Assembly: GCA_964502215.1 (NCBI GenBank)
Contig: CAZCUN010000014.1
Location: forward strand, 1 to 60,659
Source: JAALLB01 sp964502215
GTDB lineage: Bacteria > Pseudomonadota > Alphaproteobacteria > Rhizobiales > Rhizobiaceae
DNA length: 60,659 nucleotides
Direction of reading: 5' to 3'
In this document: positions 24,387 through 33,861 of the stretch, piece by piece
Layout of the letters: every line of letters begins with the position of its first letter
Position numbering within the stretch: the stretch's first letter is position 1
Position numbers and translations under genes: made by a program
Notes under the pieces: model-generated
The model's database searches: none
What the model was told of the DNA's origin: nothing
The model's input: the letters and a program-made list of their open reading frames with translations, nothing else

Positions 24387-26714
24387 TTGAGCGTAACTAG
24401 CGACCCTAACTCTGAAAGAATTACTTTAGAGAAAAACCACTCAGCGAAAACAGCTGTTAAACAAGAATTGTTTGATACGACACGAACATCTCGAAGCCGT
24501 GTCATTGGTTTAATCACTGTCATTGCACTGCTCATTACTGGTAGCTTGACCTTTGGGCTTTTAATCGGGGTTACCCCAATTGTGCCAGACAAAACAATGG
24601 TGTTTGTCGCCGCAGCAATTAATGGATTCTTGATTTTAGTATTACTTTTTCTTATCGGAAAAGAAATTGCTAAAATTATAAGGTCAAGACGAAAGGGTCG
24701 TGCAGCATCTAGATTGCATGTACGTATCATTGGTTTGTTTTGTTTAGTCGCAGCTTTCCCAGCCATTTTGGTTGCGATCGTCGCTGGCATCACACTTGAT
24801 ATTGGGCTTGATCGATGGTTTGAAATTCGAACAAAAAAGATAATAGAATCTTCCGTAAGTGTTGCCCGCGCTTACCAAAACGAGAGCACGCGCGTATTGA
24901 TGGGTAATGCTTTATCAATGGCTGCAAATCTCGATAGAAATCGTCGTTTATATATTCTTGACCGTGAACGTTTCATTCAATTGCTCACATTAGAAGCTAG
25001 AGGTAGGGGCTTACTTGCTGCATCTATAATTAAAGAGGATGGATCAGAATTATTAAAATCTGATATCGAAACTACAATTGAAATTCCAAAAGTACCTGCG
25101 GTAGCTTTAGAACTTGCAAAAGCAGGCGATCCAGTTCCAATTCCCCCTGGAAATACGAATTTAATTGGCTCTTTATTCAAAATGCAACAAATACCCAATG
25201 CATATTTGTATACAGTAATTGCAATCCCACCTGCTGTTATTGAGGCGGTGCGTGACACAGAACTAAATAGCGCAGACTATAATTCTCTAGAACAAATAAG
25301 ACTGCCATTTCAATTTGCCTTTGCAATACTTTATTTTGGTGTCTGCCTTATTGTTTTACTAAGTGCGATCTGGATGGGTATTAGCGTTGCTACTCGAATT
25401 GTTACGCCAATTCGAAGGTTGATGAATGCTGCTAAAGAAGTAAGTGATGGAAACCTAGATGTTAAAGTTGATTTAAATCAATCAGAAGGTGATCTTCAAT
25501 TCCTTAGTGAAACCTTTAATGTTATGTTGGCTGACCTTAGAACGCAGCAATCAGATCTACTTGATGCAAAAGAGTTGATGGATCAAAGAGCACGTTTCAT
25601 TGAAGCGGTCTTGTCTGGCGTGAGTGCTGCAGTCATCGGGCTGGATAGTAGCGGTAAGATTACAATCGCCAATAAATATGCTCTGCCAATTTTAGGGTTT
25701 GATACTCCCGATGGTTTAAAAGGAGAGCCAAGGCTTGCAGATAGGGTTCCAGAATTAAATGAGGTTTTTAAAGCTGCTGTAGAATCTGACAAACAACAAT
25801 ATCATGAACAAATTACATTTATGAAAGATGGCCGTGAAAGAACACTTAATGTCCAAGTGACGTTAGAACGAGAAGAGTCTCAAAATCATTCATTTGTTCT
25901 TACGTTAGATGATATTACAGATCTTGTTTCTGCACAAAGAAATACTGCATGGGCAGATGTTGCCCGTCGTATTGCTCATGAAATCAAAAATCCATTGACC
26001 CCAATCCAATTATCAGCAGAACGCATCAAGCGACGTTATGGTAAGCATATAACAGAAGATAAAGAGGTGTTTGACAACTGTACGGATACTATTATTCGCC
26101 AGGTTGGAGATATTGGAAAAATGGTAGATGAGTTTTCTGCATTTGCTCGTATGCCTGTGCCTGAAATGTCTGCAGGCAATATCAAGAAAACAGTTCGCGA
26201 AACCGTCTTTTTACAAAAGGTTGGATTCCCTGAAATTGAATTTGTCGTAGAAGCTGAAAAAGGGCCGCTCATGACGGTCTATGATAATCGAATGCTTTCT
26301 CAAGGTTTAATCAATGTTATCAAAAATGCAGCAGAAGCTATTGAGGCGTATTCTGGAAAAGACGATTTCAAAGGTAAGATTATTGTCAGAGTTACAGAAG
26401 ATTTAAACAATGCCGTTATTGACGTAATTGATAATGGTAAAGGATTGCCAGAAACAAATCGCCAGAGATTGCTTGAGCCATATATGACAACGCGTGAAAA
26501 AGGTACTGGGCTTGGATTGGCAATTGTCCGTAAAATTGCTGAAGATCATGGTGGTACAATTGAACTCATGGATGCACCATCTGTTGCCGATGGTGGGCAT
26601 GGTGCAATGATGCGCTTCATACTTCCAATTATAGAAGAAAGTGCAGCTAGTAATAACAATCAATCAGACGAAATGATAATGCAGAATAAAAACAAGCGTG
26701 AGGAGAACGTTTAA
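24387..26714 (+). CDS. ntrY: Transmembrane sensor kinase NtrY
   Basis: A 775-residue membrane histidine kinase. Hydrophobic segments lie near 35-62, 68-92, 110-140 and 305-335; the last pair brackets a periplasmic sensing region. HAMP (about 335-390), PAS (about 405-510), H-box His531 in RRIAHEIKNPLTPIQLSAERI and HATPase with NVIKNAAEAIE and GTGLGLAIV follow. It partners NtrX and in other alphaproteobacteria links nitrogen, redox and envelope control. The start is TTG at 24387. ntrX begins 2 bp after its stop. The 110-bp gap from ntrC may hold its own promoter. Confidence 0.93.
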   Translation: MSVTSDPNSERITLEKNHSAKTAVKQELFDTTRTSRSRVIGLITVIALLITGSLTFGLLIGVTPIVPDKTMVFVAAAINGFLILVLLFLIGKEIAKIIRSRRKGRAASRLHVRIIGLFCLVAAFPAILVAIVAGITLDIGLDRWFEIRTKKIIESSVSVARAYQNESTRVLMGNALSMAANLDRNRRLYILDRERFIQLLTLEARGRGLLAASIIKEDGSELLKSDIETTIEIPKVPAVALELAKAGDPVPIPPGNTNLIGSLFKMQQIPNAYLYTVIAIPPAVIEAVRDTELNSADYNSLEQIRLPFQFAFAILYFGVCLIVLLSAIWMGISVATRIVTPIRRLMNAAKEVSDGNLDVKVDLNQSEGDLQFLSETFNVMLADLRTQQSDLLDAKELMDQRARFIEAVLSGVSAAVIGLDSSGKITIANKYALPILGFDTPDGLKGEPRLADRVPELNEVFKAAVESDKQQYHEQITFMKDGRERTLNVQVTLEREESQNHSFVLTLDDITDLVSAQRNTAWADVARRIAHEIKNPLTPIQLSAERIKRRYGKHITEDKEVFDNCTDTIIRQVGDIGKMVDEFSAFARMPVPEMSAGNIKKTVRETVFLQKVGFPEIEFVVEAEKGPLMTVYDNRMLSQGLINVIKNAAEAIEAYSGKDDFKGKIIVRVTEDLNNAVIDVIDNGKGLPETNRQRLLEPYMTTREKGTGLGLAIVRKIAEDHGGTIELMDAPSVADGGHGAMMRFILPIIEESAASNNNQSDEMIMQNKNKREENV

Positions 26715-26716
26715 TC

Positions 26717-28120
26717 ATGGCAACTGATATTCTTGTCGTTGATGATGAAACAGACATTCGGGAACTGGTAGCTGGAATCTTAGAAGATGAAGGCCATGGC
26801 ACCAGAACGGCTGGAGATAGTGATAGCGCGCTTACAACTATTCAAGAGCGAAGGCCAACTATGATCTTTCTTGATATCTGGCTGCAAGGTTCAAAACTTG
26901 ACGGTTTAGAGTTGCTTGATGAGATTATGTTAATTCACCCAGATATTCCAGTTGTAATGATTTCGGGTCATGGCAACGTTGAGACCGCTGTTTCTGCAAT
27001 AAAACGTGGAGCTTACGATTACATAGAAAAGCCTTTTAAGGCCGACAAACTTATTCTAACAGCTGCAAGAGCCTTGGAAACCTCAAACCTTAAAAAACAG
27101 GTCAAGGAATTACAGGAAAAAACACCTGATATGCCCGAGATGATAGGTGGTTCGGCTGCTATGCATCAATTGAAACAAACCATCGATCGTGTGTCGCCAA
27201 GCAACTCAAGAATTATGATCTCAGGCGCGTCTGGAACGGGTAAAGAGTTAGTTGCAAGAACCATTCATGCCAATTCACATCGAAATAATGGGCCTTTTGT
27301 ATTATTAAATGCTGCAACAATAACAGCAGATAAAATGGAAACAGAACTTTTTGGTACTGAAGCAAATGGCAGTGATGGGCGCAAAGTAGGCGCACTAGAA
27401 GAAGCACATGGTGGAACGCTTTATATTGACGAAGTTGCAGACATGCCATGGGATACGCAAAGCAGAATACTGCGAGTTCTAATTGAACAGCAGTTCACAA
27501 GAGTGGGTGGCAATACCAAAGTGAAAGTTGATGTTCGCGTTTTATCTTCCACGGCACAAGATTTGGAAAAACTTATTGAGCTTGGTAGTTTTCGGGAGGA
27601 TTTATTCCATAGACTTGCCGTTGTCCCTGTTCATGTGCCACCTCTTTCTCAAAGACGCGAAGATGTACCTGAACTTGTATCAGCCTTTATGGAGCAAATC
27701 ACGCGACAATCTGGTATAAGCAATTGTAGAATTGGTGATGATGCCATGGTAGTTTTACAGGCACATGATTGGCCTGGCAATATTAGACAATTGCGAAATA
27801 ATATAGAGCGCTTAATGATCTTATCTCGAGTAGAAGAGGGCACAGTAATAACCGCTGAAATGTTGCCAAAAGAAATTGGTGAGATGTTACCTAATACTGG
27901 AGGGTCAGATGGCGAACACTTAATGTCATTGCCATTAAAAGAGGCCAGAGAAGCGTTTGAACGTGATTATCTTGCTGCACAAGTTGGTCGATTTAGTGGA
28001 AACATCTCGCGTACCGCTGAATTCGTTGGTATGGAAAGATCAGCATTACATAGAAAATTAAAGTCTTTAGGGCTTACTGAAAAAAAGCCGTCTGAATATG
28101 TGGTAAGTCAAGACAGCTAG
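26717..28120 (+). CDS. ntrX: Response regulator NtrX (AAA+ domain without GAFTGA)
   Basis: A 467-residue regulator: receiver with Asp53 (MIFLDIWLQ), AAA+ domain with Walker A GASGTGKE and Walker B GGTLYIDEV, and a C-terminal Fis-type helix-turn-helix (ISRTAEFVGMERSALHRKL). After ELFG the sequence is TEANGSDGRKVGALEEAHGG, with no GAFTGA. This absence is common in alphaproteobacterial NtrX and implies that it does not use sigma-54. AGGAG precedes the ATG; translation is probably coupled to ntrY. Confidence 0.93.
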   Translation: MATDILVVDDETDIRELVAGILEDEGHGTRTAGDSDSALTTIQERRPTMIFLDIWLQGSKLDGLELLDEIMLIHPDIPVVMISGHGNVETAVSAIKRGAYDYIEKPFKADKLILTAARALETSNLKKQVKELQEKTPDMPEMIGGSAAMHQLKQTIDRVSPSNSRIMISGASGTGKELVARTIHANSHRNNGPFVLLNAATITADKMETELFGTEANGSDGRKVGALEEAHGGTLYIDEVADMPWDTQSRILRVLIEQQFTRVGGNTKVKVDVRVLSSTAQDLEKLIELGSFREDLFHRLAVVPVHVPPLSQRREDVPELVSAFMEQITRQSGISNCRIGDDAMVVLQAHDWPGNIRQLRNNIERLMILSRVEEGTVITAEMLPKEIGEMLPNTGGSDGEHLMSLPLKEAREAFERDYLAAQVGRFSGNISRTAEFVGMERSALHRKLKSLGLTEKKPSEYVVSQDS

Positions 28121-28149
28121 CAATATGCGAGACAGTCGGGGATGAAAAT

Positions 28150-29526
28150 ATGAGAATTCTAATTTGTGGCGCTGGCCAGGTTGGATATGGTATTGCAGAA
28201 CGTCTTTCAGCTGAAGACAATGATGTTACCGTAATTGATAATTCTGCTGAACTTATACAAAACATTCAAGATAGATTAGATGTGCGTGGTTATGTTGGGC
28301 ATGGATCACACCCTGATGTTTTAGCACGTGCTAGTGCAGATTCTGCTGATATGATTATTGCGGTTACGCTTTATGATGAAGTAAACATGGTTGCGTGCCA
28401 AGTAGCGCACTCACTGTTTAATGTGCCAACTAAAATTGCACGTATTCGTTCGCAAAATTACAGGCAAGGCCAATACGCTAATCTCTTTACACGTGATCAT
28501 ATGCCAATTGATGTTATTATTTCACCAGAAATTGAGGTTGGTGATGTAATATTGAGAAGAATAGCACTGCCTGGCGCCCGCGACGTAGTTTTATTTAATG
28601 AAGACACAGTAGCAATGGTTGCAATTGAATGCGATGAAAACTGCCCATTAGTTAACACACCTTTATCGCAACTAAGCGAGCTTTTTCCAGATCTTAATGC
28701 CGTAGTTGCAGGTATTTCACGCAAAGATAAAATGCTAACCCCACGATCATCAGATCAAATTCTGACGGGTGATACGGCCTATGTAATTGCTGATCGACAA
28801 CAGATACGTAGAACAATATCCATTTTTGGCAAAGAACAGCCTGAAGCAAGTCGTATTGTTATTGCTGGTGGTGGTAATATTGGTGTCTATTTGGCAAAGC
28901 GAATTGAAGAAAGACTGCCAGGGGCACGGGTTAAAATCATTGAAAGCTCACGTAATGCAGCTGAAAAACTAGCCGACCAACTCAACAAAACAGTAGTTTT
29001 ACATGGCAATGCCTTGGATGAAACTATTTTACAAGAAGCAGGCGCAGAGAATGCCGATCTTATGGTCGCGATTACCAATAATGATCAGGTGAATATTCTT
29101 TCCAGTGTGCTTGCTAAAAAAATAGGCTGTAAATCAAATTTAGCATTATTAAATAACATTGGTTACCATGATTTTACGCGAAGCCTTGGTATTGATGATT
29201 ACATAAATCCACGAAGTGTGACGATTTCTCGAGTTTTACAATATGTTAGGCGAGGGCGAATACGCGGTGTTTACTCAATTGAAAACGGCGCTGCTGAAAT
29301 TGTTGAGGCTGAGGCTTTGGACGCATCGCCACTGGTTGGAAAGCCGCTAAGTGAATTGCAACTTCCAAGTGGTATTAGAATTGGCATGATATACCATGAT
29401 GGGGAACTTGTAAGACCGACTGGCGATAGCATTATTAGACCCAATGATCGTGTTGTTATTCTTGCTTTAAATGAGCACGTACATGAGGTTGAGCAAATGT
29501 TCCGAGTTAGCGCAGATTTTCTCTAA
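28150..29526 (+). CDS. trkA: Trk system potassium uptake protein TrkA
   Basis: A 458-residue cytoplasmic gating subunit with two RCK repeats. Each has a Rossmann NAD-binding start (GAGQVGYGIAERL at about 6-18; AGGGNIGVYLAKR at about 238-250) and a TrkA-C domain. It binds NAD(H)/ATP and controls the TrkH pore. It lies 29 bp after ntrX and its stop overlaps the trkH ATG by one base (TAATG). The ntrX-trkA linkage is conserved in Rhizobiales. Confidence 0.95.
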   Translation: MRILICGAGQVGYGIAERLSAEDNDVTVIDNSAELIQNIQDRLDVRGYVGHGSHPDVLARASADSADMIIAVTLYDEVNMVACQVAHSLFNVPTKIARIRSQNYRQGQYANLFTRDHMPIDVIISPEIEVGDVILRRIALPGARDVVLFNEDTVAMVAIECDENCPLVNTPLSQLSELFPDLNAVVAGISRKDKMLTPRSSDQILTGDTAYVIADRQQIRRTISIFGKEQPEASRIVIAGGGNIGVYLAKRIEERLPGARVKIIESSRNAAEKLADQLNKTVVLHGNALDETILQEAGAENADLMVAITNNDQVNILSSVLAKKIGCKSNLALLNNIGYHDFTRSLGIDDYINPRSVTISRVLQYVRRGRIRGVYSIENGAAEIVEAEALDASPLVGKPLSELQLPSGIRIGMIYHDGELVRPTGDSIIRPNDRVVILALNEHVHEVEQMFRVSADFL

Positions 29527-30995
29527 TGATTGCTTTTGTCTATTACTTTTCTGCAATAGGAGCGATTTTAGCAGGCTCAATGATTTTGCCTGCTCTTGTT
29601 GCTTTCAGCGCTGAAGAGACCGACTTAGGCTTTAGAATTTTACTTTACAGCGGATTTGCTGGTTTCTTATGTGTTACAACATTTCTTGCAGTGATGGGTA
29701 GATTAAATGGTATAAAAAGGAACACAGCAATCTTATTGGCTGTATTCAGTTGGATAGCGTTTCCTATTATTTCCGCTATCCCAATTTCTGATATGGCAGA
29801 AATATCGTACATCGATGCACTATTTCAAGCGATGGCAAGCTTTACTACTTCAGGCTCTTTAGTCTTTCAAAACATACAAACTGTTCCAACTTCACTTTTA
29901 TTTATGTTAGCACAATTCCAGTGGTTTGGAGGTCTTGCAACATTAATCACACTGATATTAGTTTTGGCACCTTGGGAAATTGGTGGATTACCACAAGTTG
30001 GCACTGCAAGTGTTGCAGCATCAATTGTAGCTTCGCATTCAAGATTGGTAAGTTTTTGCGCAGGTATCTTCAGGGTTTATCTGGTTCTAACATTACTGTG
30101 TTTTGCTTTATTGGTCTTAGCAAATATAACGCCATATAATGCAATGATATTCGCATTTACCGCACTTTCAACAGGTGGATTAACCCCTGCAATAACCAGC
30201 GTAGATTTAGTGCTAGGGAATTCGGGCATGATTATTATGTCTATATTCTTAATCATTGGCGCAACTAGTATTTTTTGGCATCAATATATTTACACTTTGC
30301 AAATTGAAGAAATAAAAGCGCATCGCGAAAGCTATTTCATTCTAGCAACATGGGCTGGGTTATCATTTTATATTGCCTATACGCTATTTAATGCGGCAGG
30401 TGGCAAAGAGATTTTGCCGGACCTTTCTTCAATATCAGAAGGCTTATTTAATTCTGCATCAATTATTAGCACATCTGGATTACAATCTCGTCCCGGCGCT
30501 CTTTCGCTTTTACCACCTACATTGGTATTGATAGTCATTTTTATTGGAGGCGGCTGCTATTCAACTTCAGGCGGCATAAAGTTCTTTAGAATTGGTGGCA
30601 TGTATTCACTTGCTCAGTATGAATTAAATCGCCTAATTTATCCACATACAACCAAGCCAAGCCTTTTTGGTAGCACAAAACTAAATATCGAGTTTATGAA
30701 AGCAATTTGGAGTTTGTTTGCTATTTTGATTGTAACAGTCGCATTCGCGTCATTTGCGCTATCGATAAGCGGTTTGCATTTCCAAGTAAGTTTCACTGCC
30801 GTTATCGCTGCAATTACGAATGCAGGCCCTTTATATGGACCAGAATGGAGCACAGGAAGTAATGTAGTTTGGCCATCATATTATGAGATGCGTGCATCAC
30901 AAAAGATAATTCTAACGACTGTAATGTTACTAGGCAGACTAGAAGTTATTGCCGTTATTGCCAGCTTAACCGTTTTACTGCGCGGTGAACGCTAA
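29526..30995 (+). CDS. trkH: Trk potassium channel subunit TrkH
   Basis: A 489-residue integral membrane protein with about ten to twelve transmembrane helices. The four pore-loop selectivity-filter segments are recognisable: FTTSGSLV, STGGLTPA, STSGLQS and TNAGPLYG. It moves K+ inward under TrkA control. Translation is coupled to trkA by a TAATG overlap. The next gene, hfq, is 175 bp downstream with its own predicted promoter. Confidence 0.94.
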   Translation: MIAFVYYFSAIGAILAGSMILPALVAFSAEETDLGFRILLYSGFAGFLCVTTFLAVMGRLNGIKRNTAILLAVFSWIAFPIISAIPISDMAEISYIDALFQAMASFTTSGSLVFQNIQTVPTSLLFMLAQFQWFGGLATLITLILVLAPWEIGGLPQVGTASVAASIVASHSRLVSFCAGIFRVYLVLTLLCFALLVLANITPYNAMIFAFTALSTGGLTPAITSVDLVLGNSGMIIMSIFLIIGATSIFWHQYIYTLQIEEIKAHRESYFILATWAGLSFYIAYTLFNAAGGKEILPDLSSISEGLFNSASIISTSGLQSRPGALSLLPPTLVLIVIFIGGGCYSTSGGIKFFRIGGMYSLAQYELNRLIYPHTTKPSLFGSTKLNIEFMKAIWSLFAILIVTVAFASFALSISGLHFQVSFTAVIAAITNAGPLYGPEWSTGSNVVWPSYYEMRASQKIILTTVMLLGRLEVIAVIASLTVLLRGER

Positions 30996-31036
30996 AGTGA
31001 ATAAATCAATTTTTACAAATGTTTCATTAAGTTTTG

Positions 31037-31066
31037 CTTGAAATATACAATTACTGCACTCTATAG
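31037..31066 (+). promoter_or_regulatory. Predicted housekeeping promoter of hfq
   Basis: CTTGAA (31037-31042) and CTATAG (31061-31066) are 18 bases apart and match the alphaproteobacterial housekeeping consensus CTTGAC/CTATAT closely. The site is about 105 bp upstream of the hfq ATG, leaving a 5' leader of roughly 95 bases. Confidence 0.5.
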
Positions 31067-31170
31067 TTTGAATAGTGTAGGGAGTACGGGGAATAACATC
31101 GCCTATAACTTCAAAAGATCCAATACTTAGGTCGCAAGATCTACAAGAACAATAAGAAAAGAGAATTGAA

Positions 31171-31419
31171 ATGGCGGAAAAACATCAAAACCTGCAAGAC
31201 GCGTTTCTAAATGATGTACGCAAACAAAAAATTCCACTAACGATCTTTTTGGTCAATGGTGTAAAATTAAATGGCGTTGTTAGCTGGTTTGATAATTTTT
31301 GTGTCCTGTTAAAAAGAGACGGGATTTCTCAATTGGTCTACAAGCATGCCATTTCAACAATCATGCCTGGCGCGCCTGTTCTTACCGCTGATAAGTCTGA
31401 TGATAGCGATGAAGATTAA
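31171..31419 (+). CDS. hfq: RNA chaperone Hfq
   Basis: An 82-residue Sm-like protein that forms hexamers and pairs small RNAs with mRNAs. Sm1 (NLQDAFLNDVRKQKIPLTIFL) and Sm2 (LVYKHAISTIMP) are typical, with a short acidic C-terminal tail (KSDDSDED). An AAAAGAG site lies 9 bases upstream. In rhizobia it controls, among others, nitrogen-related genes. hflX follows after 31 bp, the usual order. Confidence 0.97.
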   Translation: MAEKHQNLQDAFLNDVRKQKIPLTIFLVNGVKLNGVVSWFDNFCVLLKRDGISQLVYKHAISTIMPGAPVLTADKSDDSDED

Positions 31420-31450
31420 TCGCACTGATTTCAGGGTAGGGCTTTAAAGC

Positions 31451-32785
31451 TTGAGTAGTTCCGAAGACGGAAAGTCTGAAAAATTTCAATGGACCGCAGA
31501 AGAGGATCAAAAGCCTGAGCGTGCGCTTGTTCTTGTGCCAGAATTTCATGGGCATCAAGATCGCTCACGAGAAGCGCGATTAGAAGAGGCTGTTGGCCTT
31601 GCGCGCGCTATTTCTTTAAATGTCATTGATGCAGGTGTCATTCCTGTAAGAACAATAAAACCAGCTACTTTATTTGGTAGCGGTAAAGTCAATGAAATGA
31701 CGGGTATCATAAAAAGTTCTGATATTGGCCTAGCAATCATAGATCATCCAATTTCTCCTAAACAGCAGCAAAATTTAGAGAAGGAATGGAACTGTAAGGT
31801 TCTAGATAGAACGGGTTTGATACTTGAGATTTTTGGGGAGCGTGCGCAAACCAAAGAAGGTACACTCCAAGTAGAGCTAGCACATTTAAATTATCAAAAA
31901 GGTAGGCTTGTTCGTTCGTGGACACACCTAGAACGTCAACGTGGTGCTCTAGGCTTTGTTGGTGGTCCAGGTGAAACACAAATTGAAGCAGATAGACGCC
32001 TTATTCAAGATCGCATCAATAAGCTTGAACGTGACCTTGCCAAAGTTAAAAAAACACGCGATTTGCATCGCTCTAAACGTAAAAAAGTACCGCATCCTGT
32101 TGTCGCATTAGTTGGTTACACAAATGCAGGAAAATCGACGCTCTTTAATTTATTAACAGGCTCAGATGTAATGGCAAAAGACTTGCTCTTTGCAACACTT
32201 GATCCAACACTACGCCAACTCAATCTTCCGCAAGGTACGCGTGTTATTTTATCCGATACGGTAGGTTTTGTATCAAACCTTCCAACACATTTGGTTGCAG
32301 CTTTTAGGGCAACACTAGAAGAGGTTTTGGAAGCTGAGCTAATTTTACATGTTAGAGATATTGCGCATGAAGACAGCGATGCCCAATCAAAGGATGTTTA
32401 CTCAGTACTTGCTCAACTTGGTGTTGAAGAGGATGGGCGAAAAAAAGTAATTGAAGTTTGGAACAAAACAGACCTACTTGATCCTGAAGCCCTTGAAACG
32501 ATGCAAGAGATAAGAACAGAAATGCCCCAGCAAATGCTTGTATCTGCTATAACTGGTGCTGGTACAGATGAACTCCTTGCAAAAGTTGAAAGCATTATTG
32601 CTGATAGTGATAACGTATTTGATATAACACTGTCCGTTGATAAATTAGGTCGTTTGCCGTGGATTTATCAAAACGCTCATATCATAGAGCGTAAAGACCT
32701 TGAAACAGGTGCTGTTTTTATGAAGCTACGGGCAGGGCGTGAAGTTCGAACTGAACTAAAACAAATAGCCAAGTCTGGCAATTAG
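31451..32785 (+). CDS. hflX: GTPase HflX
   Basis: A 444-residue ribosome-associated GTPase implicated in rescuing or splitting stalled or heat-damaged ribosomes. The N-terminal HflX domain contains KPATLFGSGKV and the Gly-rich ARLEEA/LARAI region; a coiled-coil linker is followed by the G domain with Walker A GYTNAGKST (about 221-229), DTVGFV and NKTD. The start is TTG at 31451 with AGGGTAGGG about 10 bases before it. Confidence 0.95.
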   Translation: MSSSEDGKSEKFQWTAEEDQKPERALVLVPEFHGHQDRSREARLEEAVGLARAISLNVIDAGVIPVRTIKPATLFGSGKVNEMTGIIKSSDIGLAIIDHPISPKQQQNLEKEWNCKVLDRTGLILEIFGERAQTKEGTLQVELAHLNYQKGRLVRSWTHLERQRGALGFVGGPGETQIEADRRLIQDRINKLERDLAKVKKTRDLHRSKRKKVPHPVVALVGYTNAGKSTLFNLLTGSDVMAKDLLFATLDPTLRQLNLPQGTRVILSDTVGFVSNLPTHLVAAFRATLEEVLEAELILHVRDIAHEDSDAQSKDVYSVLAQLGVEEDGRKKVIEVWNKTDLLDPEALETMQEIRTEMPQQMLVSAITGAGTDELLAKVESIIADSDNVFDITLSVDKLGRLPWIYQNAHIIERKDLETGAVFMKLRAGREVRTELKQIAKSGN

Positions 32786-32793
32786 GAACGAAC

Positions 32794-33861
32794 ATGTGGA
32801 AAGATAAACGCTTAATTGAATTATTAGAGATTGAACATCCGATAATTCAAGCGCCAATGGCTGGTTCATCGACGCCTGAAATGGCAGCAGCAAGTGCTAA
32901 TGCAGGTTGTTTAGGGTCATTAGGCTGCGCAATGATGAGCGCTGATGTTTATACACAAACTTATAATAAAACCAGAGCCATGACGAACGGCGCTTTGAAT
33001 ATGAACTTTTTTTGTCATCAAGAACCCAACATTGATGCAACAAAGATTGCAAAAATTGAAGCTACTCTAAAGCCTTACTATGAAGAATTAGGGTTAGATG
33101 AAATGCCTGAGGCGAAGCCAACTCATTTTCCGTTTAGTGGTAGTCTTGCAGAAACAGTCATCAAGTCAGCCCCCAACATCGTAAGTTTTCATTTTGGCCT
33201 TCCAGAACAAAGTTTGGTTCAAGCATTAAAACAAAAGAATATAAAAATTCTTAGTTCAGCTACAACACCTGAAGAAGCAAAAGACCTGCAAACTAGGGGA
33301 GTTGATGCCATTATCGCTCAGGGATGGGAAGCAGGTGGGCATCATGGTTTTTATTTAAAAGATAAAACAGCTGGTATTGGAACGATGGCTTTAGTGCCTG
33401 CAATCGTAGATGCTGTTAGCATACCTGTTATTGCTGCTGGTGGTATTGGTGATGGACGCGGGATTGCTGCTGCAATGGCTTTAGGCGCTTCTGGCGTTCA
33501 AATCGGCACAGCATTTTTAACGTGTGAAGAGGCCTCCGTACCCAAAGCACATCAGGCCTCACTATTAGCTTCTGATGGCAGTAATACATCACTTACGAAG
33601 GTTTTTTCAGGACGCCCAGCAAGAGGCATTCAAAATCGCTATCTCAATGACTTGTCGTCACTTGAAGACAATCTACCTGACTTTCCATTAATGAATACAT
33701 TAACAGGACCATTGCGCAAAAAAAGCGCTGCTTGTGATAGTCCTGATTTTATCGCTCAATGGTCAGGACAAGCGGTTGGGCTAAATAGAAAAACAAGCAC
33801 ATCTGACTTAATTGCTAATTTGATAACAGAAACGAAATCAGCAATTAACAGATTAAACTAA
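32794..33861 (+). CDS. Nitronate monooxygenase family protein
   Basis: A 355-residue FMN-binding TIM-barrel protein of the NPD/nitronate monooxygenase family (class I type). Seen: QAPMAGSSTPEMAAASANAG near the N-terminus, AQGWEAGGHHG in the middle (catalytic-histidine region), and the FMN phosphate segment IAAGGIGDGRG...GASGVQIGTAFL. It would oxidise alkyl nitronates such as propionate-3-nitronate. It follows hflX by 8 bp. Convergent with mazG, overlapping by 4 bp. Confidence 0.9.
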   Translation: MWKDKRLIELLEIEHPIIQAPMAGSSTPEMAAASANAGCLGSLGCAMMSADVYTQTYNKTRAMTNGALNMNFFCHQEPNIDATKIAKIEATLKPYYEELGLDEMPEAKPTHFPFSGSLAETVIKSAPNIVSFHFGLPEQSLVQALKQKNIKILSSATTPEEAKDLQTRGVDAIIAQGWEAGGHHGFYLKDKTAGIGTMALVPAIVDAVSIPVIAAGGIGDGRGIAAAMALGASGVQIGTAFLTCEEASVPKAHQASLLASDGSNTSLTKVFSGRPARGIQNRYLNDLSSLEDNLPDFPLMNTLTGPLRKKSAACDSPDFIAQWSGQAVGLNRKTSTSDLIANLITETKSAINRLN

